Of a stretch of 64,000 bases of DNA, positions 24,866 to 33,009 are shown piece by piece. The stretch is from Flavobacteriaceae bacterium Ap0902 (GTDB lineage Bacteria > Bacteroidota > Bacteroidia > Flavobacteriales > Weeksellaceae), in NCBI GenBank assembly GCA_009835005.1, contig WTFG01000001.1:372001-436000 (forward strand), written 5' to 3'. Positions within the stretch are counted from its first letter, which is position 1. Every line of letters begins with the position of its first letter. A program made the position numbers and the translations under genes. The notes under the pieces are model-generated. The model was not told the origin of the DNA. It ran no database searches and saw nothing but the letters and a program-made list of their open reading frames with translations.

Positions 24866-24914
24866 TTTATAGTTTAGGGTTTATAGTTTATAGTTTAGGG
24901 TTTAGGGTTTATAG
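24866..24914. repeat. Heptamer array, TTTAGGG and TTTATAG units
   Basis: Seven uninterrupted 7-base units: TTTATAG, TTTAGGG, TTTATAG, TTTATAG, TTTAGGG, TTTAGGG, TTTATAG, followed by a diverged TAAATAG. It is intergenic, downstream of folded repeat copy B. Confidence 0.85.
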
Positions 24915-25002
24915 TAAATAGTATCTAGATTTAAGTATCTATTATCAAGTATTTTCCGTGCGCTTTATAAAAACTCAGCCAATTCCACATAATTATTCGC
25001 AT

Positions 25003-25084
25003 TGTCATGCTGGATTCATTTCAGCATCCTCTCTAGCTATTCACACAAAACAATTTGAGACCTTGAATCAACTTCAAGGTGACA
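25003..25084. repeat. TGTCA...TGACA double-hairpin repeat, complete copy
   Basis: Bounded by TGTCA and TGACA. Two internal hairpins: ATGCTG...CAGCAT on the left and ACCTTGAA...TTCAAGGT on the right. Related sequences occur at 25158-25183 and 32874-32955. Confidence 0.65.
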
Positions 25085-25157
25085 ATCCGAATTTAGTAAG
25101 CGTAAATTAGCATGTATATAATATTGCACGCAATAGATTTCTCAATACGTCAGCACC

Positions 25158-25183
25158 TGTCATGCTGGGCTTGATTCAGTATC
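25158..25183. repeat. TGTCA-type hairpin repeat, partial copy
   Basis: TGTCATGCTGGGCTTGATTC followed by AGTATC repeats the left half of the 25003-25084 element with a decayed stem; a convincing right half is not seen. Confidence 0.45.
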
Positions 25184-25310
25184 TTCTCATGCTACTCACA
25201 ATAATTAAAATATTCTTATAAGACATGCTAACTTTTATCTCAAAAACGATCTTTCTTCAAACTTCATAAAATATGTTTAAATTCGCAATTCAGGAACCAA
25301 AACACACAAA

Positions 25311-28300
25311 ATGCATTACAATCCGAACGATATAGAATCTAAGTGGCAAAAAATTTGGAAAGAGAAAAAAACCTTCAAAGCAGAAAATCACTCTGATAAG
25401 CCAAAATATTATGTACTAGATATGTTTCCTTATCCATCTGGTGTAGGATTACATGTAGGGCATCCGCTGGGGTATATCGCATCTGATATTTATGCCAGAT
25501 ACAAACGGCATCAAGGATTTAATGTATTGCACCCCATGGGTTATGATTCTTTTGGTTTGCCTGCAGAGCAATATGCCATCCAAACAGGACAACACCCAGA
25601 TAAAACGACCAAAGAAAATATTGCACGCTATAGAGAGCAATTAGATAAAATAGGATTTTCTTTTGATTGGAGTAGGGAGGTAAGAACCTCTAACCCAGAT
25701 TATTATCGCTGGACGCAGTGGATTTTCTTACAATTATTTGATAGTTATTATGATAAGGATGCAGATAAGGCATTGCCTATTGCATACTTGATTGAGTTAT
25801 TTGAGAAAGAAGGAAATCAAAATGTAAATGCCACGACAGACCAAAAAGAGATATTCACGGCAGACGAGTGGAATCAATTTTCAGAAAAAGAGAAATCGGA
25901 CATTTTATTAAATTATAGATTGACTTATTTAGCAGAGGCAGAAGTGAATTGGAGTCCAGATTTAGGTACTGTTTTGGCGAATGATGAGGTAGTCAATGGG
26001 GTGACAGAACGTGGTGGATTTCCCGTGATTCGCAAAAAGATGACGCAATGGATGATGCGCATCACCGCTTATGCAGAACGTTTATTAAACGGAATCACAT
26101 ACAATGAAAAAGCGCTGGATTGGTCAGAAGCCTTAAAAGAAAGCCAAAAAAATTGGATTGGAAGATCGAAAGGTGCAGAAGTTACCTTTAAAGTGAAAGA
26201 CTCGGATGCGAAAATCCCTGTTTTTACGACGCGTCCAGATACCATCTTTGGCGTTTCTTTTATGGTGTTGGCGCCCGAACATGAGTTGGTAGCGCAAATT
26301 ACTACAGCAGACAAAAAAGAAGCGGTAAATAATTATATAGAAGCCACCGCCAAGCGTAGTGAGCGTGAGCGCATGGCAGAGGTGAAAAACATTACAGGAG
26401 AATTCACAGGAGCGTATGCCGTGCATCCTTTTACGGGAGAGGATATTCCGATTTGGATTGCTGATTATGTATTGGCAGGTTATGGTACAGGTGCTGTAAT
26501 GGCGGTGCCAGCAGGGGATGAACGCGATTATGGTTTTGCCAAACACTTTAATATAGAGATTCCAGATATCTTTGACGGGGTAGATATTTCCAAAGAGGCT
26601 TATGCGGATAAGGAGGGAAAAGCCAAACTTCAAAATTCTGACTTCCTAGATGGGTTGGTCGTGAAAGAGGCTTTACCGAAAGCGATTCAAGCGATAGAAG
26701 AAAAAGGAATTGGAGAGGGAAAAGTAAATTATAGATTGCGTGATGCGGTGTTTAGTCGCCAAAGATATTGGGGAGAACCCGTGCCGATGTATTTCAAAAA
26801 TGGAATTCCTACGCCAATTCCAGCAGAACATTTACCATTAGAATTACCAGAAATCAATGAATATCTACCAACCGAAACAGGTGAGCCACCATTAGGCAGA
26901 GCGAAAGTTTGGGCTTGGGATGAGGTTAGCCAAAAAGTGGTAGAAAATGATAAGATTGATGAAAAATCTGTTTTCCCGATTGAGTTAAACACCATGCCAG
27001 GTTGGGCAGGAAGTTCTTGGTATCTTTTCCGTTATATGGATGCGAATAATAAAGAGGAATTTGCATCGAAAGAAGCGCTAGATTATTGGCAAAATGTTGA
27101 TTTATACATTGGGGGTAGTGAGCACGCTACAGGGCATTTATTATATGCTAGATTTTGGACTAAATTCTTGAAAGATAGAGGTTTCCTTAATGTAGAAGAG
27201 CCTTTTAAGAAATTGATAAACCAAGGAATGATTTTGGGTGATTCTGCCTTCGCATATAGAGTTGGGCTCAATGTTTTGTATAAATCAGAATATCCAGAAG
27301 GATTTGTAGATGAGGTAAGTGTATTGAAGAATACTTATATCAGTGCTGATTTACGAGAATATCTCAAGGAAAATGCTGATGGACAAACGCCTGAATGGGT
27401 TGAAAAACAAGCCAAGTTAACGGAACTAATTAAAAGCATTGTCGCAGAAATTGCTGGTAAATATAAAGTGACTAAACTTGATTTAGAGCCGTCACCAAGA
27501 ACTTTTAAATTCGTTAAGAGTCATGTAGACGTAAATATCGTAGATGGCAATAATGTATTAGATACAGAGAAATTCAAAAATTGGCGAAATGATTTAGCCG
27601 ATGCAGAATTTATAAGTGGAGGAGATGGTAAATTTTACGTTTCTCGGGAGGTAGAGAAAATGTCTAAATCCAAATTTAATGTGGTAAATCCAGATGATAT
27701 CACGGCAGAATTTGGAGCAGATACCTTGAGAATGTATGAGATGTTTTTAGGCCCCATAGACCAAGCCAAACCATGGAATACCAATGGATTGAGCGGTGTG
27801 TTTGGTTTCTTAAAGAAATTTTGGCGATTGTATTTTGACAAAGAAAATTTTGCGGTTTCTGATGCAGAACCAAGCAAAGAGGAATATAAAGTGCTGCATA
27901 CTTTAATCAAAAAAGTTACAGAAGACATTGAGGCGTTTTCTTTCAATACTTCTATTTCTGCCTTTATGATTGCGGTGAATGATTTACAAAAATTAAAAAC
28001 CAATAAAAGAGCAATTCTAGAACCTATGGCTATTTTAATTTCCCCTTTCGCACCCCATATCGCAGAGGAATTATGGTCTAAATTAGGGCATGAAGAGAGT
28101 ATTAGCACAGCAGAATTCCCAGCGTTTGATCAAAAATATTTGGTAGAGGATAGCAAGGAATACCCGATTTCATTTAATGGTAAAATGAGGTTTACATTAG
28201 AACTGCCTTTAGATTTAAGCAAAGAAGAAATAGAAAAAGCGGTGATGGCAGACGAAAGAACGCAGAAATATTTAGAAGGTAAAACACCCAAAAAAGTGAT

Positions 28301-28337
28301 TATCGTTCCAGGTAAAATCGTGAATTTGGTAGGGTAG
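25311..28337 (+). CDS. leuS: Leucyl-tRNA synthetase with an enlarged leucine-specific region
   Basis: Charges tRNA-Leu with leucine in the cytoplasm. The 1008-residue protein is longer than the roughly 860 residues of E. coli LeuRS. The class I HIGH motif appears as HVGHPLGY near residue 49, the CP1 editing domain with FTTRPDTIFGVSFM and AVPAGDERDYGFA is present, and KMSKS is at about residue 783. A Bacteroidota-type insert lies near residues 138-215. A second insert of some 60-70 residues (about 655-725, e.g. EYLKENADGQTPEWVEKQAK) sits between NQGMILGDSAF and HVDVNIVDGN, just before KMSKS. A terminator hairpin follows at 28369. Confidence 0.97.
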   Translation: MHYNPNDIESKWQKIWKEKKTFKAENHSDKPKYYVLDMFPYPSGVGLHVGHPLGYIASDIYARYKRHQGFNVLHPMGYDSFGLPAEQYAIQTGQHPDKTTKENIARYREQLDKIGFSFDWSREVRTSNPDYYRWTQWIFLQLFDSYYDKDADKALPIAYLIELFEKEGNQNVNATTDQKEIFTADEWNQFSEKEKSDILLNYRLTYLAEAEVNWSPDLGTVLANDEVVNGVTERGGFPVIRKKMTQWMMRITAYAERLLNGITYNEKALDWSEALKESQKNWIGRSKGAEVTFKVKDSDAKIPVFTTRPDTIFGVSFMVLAPEHELVAQITTADKKEAVNNYIEATAKRSERERMAEVKNITGEFTGAYAVHPFTGEDIPIWIADYVLAGYGTGAVMAVPAGDERDYGFAKHFNIEIPDIFDGVDISKEAYADKEGKAKLQNSDFLDGLVVKEALPKAIQAIEEKGIGEGKVNYRLRDAVFSRQRYWGEPVPMYFKNGIPTPIPAEHLPLELPEINEYLPTETGEPPLGRAKVWAWDEVSQKVVENDKIDEKSVFPIELNTMPGWAGSSWYLFRYMDANNKEEFASKEALDYWQNVDLYIGGSEHATGHLLYARFWTKFLKDRGFLNVEEPFKKLINQGMILGDSAFAYRVGLNVLYKSEYPEGFVDEVSVLKNTYISADLREYLKENADGQTPEWVEKQAKLTELIKSIVAEIAGKYKVTKLDLEPSPRTFKFVKSHVDVNIVDGNNVLDTEKFKNWRNDLADAEFISGGDGKFYVSREVEKMSKSKFNVVNPDDITAEFGADTLRMYEMFLGPIDQAKPWNTNGLSGVFGFLKKFWRLYFDKENFAVSDAEPSKEEYKVLHTLIKKVTEDIEAFSFNTSISAFMIAVNDLQKLKTNKRAILEPMAILISPFAPHIAEELWSKLGHEESISTAEFPAFDQKYLVEDSKEYPISFNGKMRFTLELPLDLSKEEIEKAVMADERTQKYLEGKTPKKVIIVPGKIVNLVG

Positions 28338-28368
28338 AATTCAAATATTGATTATAAGATGTAAAATA

Positions 28369-28396
28369 GGCTCTGGATAGAAATTCAGAGCCTTTT
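28369..28396 (+). terminator. Rho-independent terminator of leuS
   Basis: GGCTCTG and CAGAGCC form a 7-bp stem around a 10-base loop, followed by TTTT. It begins 32 bp after the leuS stop codon. Confidence 0.7.
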
Positions 28397-28417
28397 GGTT
28401 TAATGAAAAATTATAAT

Positions 28418-28580
28418 TTACCAACAATCAAATCTATCAGAACTAGAGCGTTCTAAAACGGTTCTATATTGATCAGTTTTTAAGGTTTCTGAGGTTATTT
28501 TTTTAGTTTAAACAAATAGATTTTTTCATTTCATCGTGCAATTCACCTATTACAGAGGTTTTATATACCGGTTCACTAAT
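28418..28580 (-). pseudogene. Fragment of a decayed gene, C-terminal about 53 codons
   Basis: On the minus strand two adjoining frames read like one protein end: ISEPVYKTSVIGELHDEM then KKSICL in one frame, and TKKITSETLKTDQ, YRTVLERSSSDRFDCW and a stop in the next. Removing a single base around 28507-28509 joins them. The span is 163 nt (54 codons plus one base), which fits one insertion. There is no start codon upstream and a stop precedes it, so this is a leftover 3' end. I do not recognise the family. A chance ORF remains possible. Confidence 0.4.
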
Positions 28581-28632
28581 TTATATTATTACTGCGCAAT
28601 GGTCTCTATTATATTAGTGGAAAAATTATATA

Positions 28633-30988
28633 ATGCGTTTACTTTTAATTTTGTTTTTAGTTCAATGCTCTTTTCTTTCTGCCCAATTCAATGTTCAAGG
28701 TAAAGTGCTAGATGAATTTGAATTACCCATAGGCTTTGTGAACATTACGGTATTTGATATGGATAATAAAAAGACTATCTATAATGCATCAACCAAAGAA
28801 GATGGAACTTATGTTTTGAAGGATATGCCCGCTGGAATTTATAACATAGAATTTTATTCTTTTGGCTTTGAAGTCAAAAATATAAAGCAATTTAATCTTG
28901 CTAAGAATCAAACGCTTCATATTACAATGAAAACTCAAGATGTAGAGATTTTAGATGATATGGTGGTACAAGCAAAAAAACCTATCATTACTCAAACAGC
29001 AGAAAAATTAATGATAGATATTAGCCAATCTAATATGGTGAATGTAAGTTTAAATGATGTAATGAAACGTATCCCTGGAATGTTAGTCACAAACGACGGA
29101 ATCAGTTATGCTGGACGATCAGATATCCGACTTCTGATCAATGGCAAGACAACAGAATATATGGATATGCAAACCCTATTAAAGGATTTCCCAGCCGATC
29201 AAATTTCTAAAGTGGAGTTAATAGAACAACCAGGAGCAGAGTTTGAGGCTTCTGGGTCTGGTCCGATTGTAAATATTATATTGACAAAGAACGCAAAGAT
29301 TGGTAGTTATGGCAGTGTCAAGACTTGGGGTGGTGAGGATGATGGGCTAGAGTTTGGTGCAAGTGCTTCTATTGCCAATTATAGAAATAAATTAAATTGG
29401 CAAACAAATATAGGGTATGCATCACCTACATGGAAAGAGTTTTTGAAGATTAAGAGAAGGGTGGGAGATGCAATATATGATCAGTTAACAATAGAGCCCT
29501 ATAATCCACAGACATCCTATGTTGGAGGTAATGTAGATTATTACATAAGCGCAAATCATTCTATCGGTATAGGTACAAGATATAGTTTTACAGATTCAGA
29601 TAGAGTTTCAAACAGTAATACCCATGTTATTTCTCTGCACGATACAAAACATTTAATTTCAGAAAACTACTTTGAAAGGAAGACAAAAAACTATAACCTC
29701 AACCCTTATTATGAGTATCAAGACCAAAATAACAAGATCATATTTGATTTAAATTTCATAAGATATAATAGGGATAACACGAATTACATATTTTCCAAGA
29801 ATGATTTAGAAGTCTTTGACAATAGAAAATACAATCAAGATGCAGATATTCATATCCAGACATACAAAGCAGATTATATAAAAGAATTCAATGATCACTA
29901 TACATTCCGTTTTGGATCCAAATACAAGGATATAGCCATAGAGAATAACTTGATTAGTTCTGTCCAGGAAGTTGGTAGTACCGATTATATAATAGAACCA
30001 ATTAACAGCAACAGGTTTTTGATAGACCAACATATCCTTTCCTTCTATGGAAAAACTGAATGCTAAATGGAATCTTTGGAGTTTATCTGCTGGTTTACGG
30101 TATGAGAACAGTTTCACCACAGGTATCTCAGGAGACGATAGACAGGTTAGAGAAAGAAGGATTAGAAAACTATTTCCCAGCGGTGCGATCACAAGAAAAA
30201 TAACGGAAACATTATCTGCAAATTTAGTTTACAGTTATAGAATTTCAAGACCTGCTTATACGAGTCTAAATTCGTTTGTTCAATATTATGATCCACTCAC
30301 AGCAGAGGTGGGAAACCCAAATTTAAAACCTTCATTTACAAATAATTTTCAATTTAATCTTACCTATGAAAATCAACCCTTCTTCACAGTTAGTTATAGT
30401 GAAACTCATGATGATTTATTTGAGTTGATTTTACAGAATGATGCATCTGCGCAGATTTTAAGGTCCACGGTGAATTTAGAGGAGAGAGCAAGTTGGGGTT
30501 TTAAAATTTTTGGACCTTTAAACTTTATTCGTCATTTGGATGGGGTTACCGGGCTTATTTCCACATATGATCGTTTTCAATCTAATGATTTATCGCCTCA
30601 ACTTAAATTAAATAAATGGTCCTTTGGGTGGTATACGCAAGCAAATTATGAATTACCGTGGCAAATTGATCTAGGAATGTCATCTTATTTTACAAACGGA
30701 ATGTTGCGAGGACAGATTGATTCTGATTGGTATGGAATGTTAGAATTCTCTTTGTCTAGAAAATTTTTAGATGATAAACTTCAAATGAATTTGGCATTAA
30801 ATAAATTATTGAATAGAGGCTTCGTGGGTGTTGTAGATTATGATAATATTGATGCAGAGATTAATGCCAATGAATCTAGACAGAACCTACGTCTGAGTGT
30901 ATCTTATAATTTTGGTTCTAAATATGCGAAGAAAAATAAAAGAAACAATTCTATTCCAGAAGAAAACAGAATAGAAGAAAATGATTGA
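28633..30988 (+). pseudogene. TonB-receptor-like outer-membrane beta-barrel protein, split by a frameshift
   Basis: Two reading frames, 28633-30066 (477 aa) and 30047-30988 (313 aa), together form one receptor of about 780 residues. The first has a signal peptide (MRLLLILFLVQCSFLSA, then QF), a carboxypeptidase-like beta domain (VQGKVLDEFELPIGFVNITV) and a plug (LNDVMKRIPGMLVTNDGISY, then SKVELIEQPGAEFEASGSG). The second carries barrel strands (YSYRISRPAYTSLNSFVQYY) and ends FGSKYAKKNKRNNS. Deleting one A from the A5 run at 30051-30055 turns ..FYGKTEC-stop into ..FYGKLNAKWNLW and restores the frame. It is followed, with an ATGA-type overlap, by a LytS kinase, suggesting a receptor-plus-signalling unit. 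Confidence 0.85.
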
Positions 30989-32000
30989 AAAAATAAATAT
31001 GAAGAATAGATTAAACTCATCAGATTATCAAATTCTAACTTTATATTTGGTTGTAAATATAATGCTATTAATTATTGACTATGTGGGTGATGGCGCTACC
31101 ACTAGAGAATTTGTGATTGATATTCCTGTAAGAATTTGTATTGTATTGTTTGGCGTGTACGTCTTTATTAATTGGTGGATGCCCATGGTTACTAAATACA
31201 AGAAACCTGCATTATTTCTATTATGTGGTATCTCTACGCTTATTGCTTGTGGTGCTATAAGTCATCAAGTGGGACACCTATCTGCATATCAAGAACTAGG
31301 CTATGTAGATGATATAATGATGTATTTGATAGATAAATTAAAAGTTGGAGCGTTTTTATTAGCGTTTCCATTGGCTTTGATTCTATTTAAAAAATACTAT
31401 GAAGGACAAATTGCATTACAAAAACTTCAAAATTCAAAAAAAGAGAATGAACTTAAAATTTTGCGTGCGCAAATAAATCCTCATTTTTTATTTAATAATT
31501 TGAATACATTGGATCGTTTAATTGATTCTGATACCCTGAAAGCAAAAAAATATATTCAAACACTATCACAGATATATCGTTATCTGATTCAATCAAAAGA
31601 TGCAGAGTTTATGGAACTTAGCGCAGAATTGCAATTTGCAAAAAATTATATTCAACTTATTCACACCAGTTTTGGTAGGGACTATCAATTTAATATTAAC
31701 ATTGATACTTCTTTAGAGAACAAAATTATCCCGACAGGTTCGTTACAATCTTTGATAGAAAATATTATAAAACATAACAAGGCATTAGAAAATCAAACCA
31801 TCATAAGTCATATAGACATACATGATGAATTTATAAGGGTTTCAAACGAATTATCTAAAATTAAGGTAGAAAGTTCTAAAACAGGCTTAAAAAGTCTGCA
31901 AGAAAGGTATCAACTATTATTTGATAAGAAGATTGAAGTCATTCAAAATACGAAATTCTTTATTGTTAAAATACCTATAATTTCTTTTCATAATGAGTAA
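30981..32000 (+). CDS. LytS-type sensor histidine kinase
   Basis: 339 residues with about four membrane segments in the first 140 residues (LTLYLVVNIMLLIIDYVG, IVLFGVYVFINWWM, LFLLCGISTLIACGAI, VGAFLLAFPLALILF). The phosphoacceptor domain reads LRAQINPHFLFNNLNTLDRL near residue 160, the histidine-kinase family found with LytTR regulators. The ATPase part has an N-box (SLIENIIKHNKALE) but a weak glycine box, common in this family. The start overlaps the end of the receptor frame by 8 bases and the stop overlaps the regulator start, so the three were one coupled operon. The signal sensed is unknown. Confidence 0.9.
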   Translation: MIEKINMKNRLNSSDYQILTLYLVVNIMLLIIDYVGDGATTREFVIDIPVRICIVLFGVYVFINWWMPMVTKYKKPALFLLCGISTLIACGAISHQVGHLSAYQELGYVDDIMMYLIDKLKVGAFLLAFPLALILFKKYYEGQIALQKLQNSKKENELKILRAQINPHFLFNNLNTLDRLIDSDTLKAKKYIQTLSQIYRYLIQSKDAEFMELSAELQFAKNYIQLIHTSFGRDYQFNINIDTSLENKIIPTGSLQSLIENIIKHNKALENQTIISHIDIHDEFIRVSNELSKIKVESSKTGLKSLQERYQLLFDKKIEVIQNTKFFIVKIPIISFHNE

Positions 32001-32752
32001 GAATAAAGTCATGAAATTTATAGTCATAGAAGACGAAGTCCCTGCAAAAGAAAAACTGTTTTCTTTTATTCAATCATATTACAACAATATGGTCGAGATT
32101 TCTTGGGCAAGAAGTAACAAGCAGGCTATAGAAATACTTAGTAAGCGTTCATTTGATTTAATCTTTGCAGATATAAAAATTCTTGACGGTTTATCCTTTG
32201 ACACTTTCGAAACCATTCCCACCTCTACACCAATTATATTTTGTACCGCTTATGATGAATTTCTATTAAAAGCTTTTGAGTCCAACGGCATTGCCTATTT
32301 AATTAAACCATATTCCCTTCAGAGTCTTGAAAATGCATTGAAAAAGTTCGAATTATTATTTGATAAAAAGGATAAAGAAATTAATTATGCCACTCTTGAC
32401 AGGCTAAAAAAACTTATTCAATCAGAATAAAACTTATAATAAACGCTACGTGATTAAATCTAATAATCAGATTCGATTGCTAGACGTGAGTGATATAAGT
32501 GTAATCTCTGCATTAGGGGACTTTTGTATAGCCACAGATATTGATGGAAAAACGCATCCCATTTCTAAGTCTTTAAAATCAATTTATCAAGAATTGAACC
32601 CACAGCATTTTTTTAGGATAAATAGAAGTGAAATTATTCAATTATCAGCCATAGTAGAGATTTCCCATTATTCCAAAAATAGGTTGGTGATTACTATGCG
32701 AGGTTTCAAGAAAAAAGTTCATCTACGACAGCACAATTTCGTAAATGGTTAG
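31993..32752 (+). pseudogene. LytTR response regulator, split by a frameshift between receiver and DNA-binding domain
   Basis: The first frame (31993-32430, 145 aa) holds a receiver domain: FIVIEDEVPAKEK, the phosphoacceptor region DLIFADIKILDG, FCTAYDEF and the lysine in YLIKPYS. The second frame (to 32752) holds a LytTR domain: QNKTYNKRYVIKSNNQIRLL, HFFRINRSEIIQLSAIVEIS and VHLRQHNFVNG. Deleting one A from the A7 run at 32406-32412 converts DRLKKLIQSE-stop into DRLKNLFNQNKTYNKRY and joins both. As written, a receiver lacking its output domain is made; a GTG at 32450 could start the output domain alone. MKFIVIEDE at 32011 is an alternative start for the receiver. Confidence 0.87.
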
Positions 32753-32873
32753 AAAAGTAACCCTAAATATTTTTATTTGCATCATTCGATTGGGTATAAA
32801 AATGGTTATTTAGAGAATTCCAAACCATATTTAAAACCAAAATACCAAATTAATTGTCTCATAACACCGCTTT

Positions 32874-32955
32874 TGTCACCCTGAATTTATTTCAGGGTCT
32901 CATAATATACTAGATATTAATATAATAAGATTCGGAGTCAAGTCCAGAAAGACGA
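32874..32955. repeat. TGTCA-type hairpin repeat, third copy
   Basis: TGTCACCCTGAATTTATTTC with AGGGTCT forms an ACCCTGAA..TTCAGGGT hairpin; the right half near 32931-32954 (GATTCGGAGTCAAGTCCAGA, AAGACGA) is a decayed partner. It resembles the copies at 25003 and 25158. It lies in the 257-bp gap between the LytTR remnant and glnS, which holds nothing else I can identify. Confidence 0.55.
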
Positions 32956-33009
32956 GTTTTCAAGGTTTTGAAACTTCTACTTTGTTTTAATGAAAATATT
33001 CTGTTTAAT

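Larger units (their letters stand above)
24683..25310. other. 628-bp gene-free, repeat-rich gap before leuS
   Basis: In order it holds folded repeat copy B (24702-24850), an array of heptamers related to TTTAGGG (24866-24914), AT-rich sequence with AGTATCTA-like words, a complete TGTCA...TGACA hairpin repeat (25003-25084) and a partial second one (25158-25183), then 120 bp of AT-rich DNA up to leuS. I see no ORF with coding character and no tRNA. Confidence 0.7.

Noticed and set aside
24866-24914. CRISPR-like array
   Set aside because: The units are 7 bases long with no spacers, so this is a simple tandem repeat.
25449-28108. Several antisense reading frames inside leuS (up to 166 codons)
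   Set aside because: They mirror the codon structure of leuS, have no start context or homology that I recognise, and overlap a fully supported gene.
30047-30988. A separate 313-residue outer-membrane protein gene starting at 30047
   Set aside because: It has no signal peptide and continues the barrel of the upstream frame exactly; it is the C-terminal half of a frameshifted receptor.
32403-32430. A possible -1 programmed frameshift at the A7C run in the LytTR regulator
   Set aside because: The DNA-binding domain is in the +1 frame relative to the receiver. A -1 shift gives the third frame, which does not read into it. Only removal of one A (or addition of two) restores the protein.
28633-32752. 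Both frameshifts as plain sequencing errors
   Set aside because: Not excluded, but about 45 other genes here, many with long A-runs, are intact, and both lesions fall in one operon; they are reported as findings with read checks as the test.
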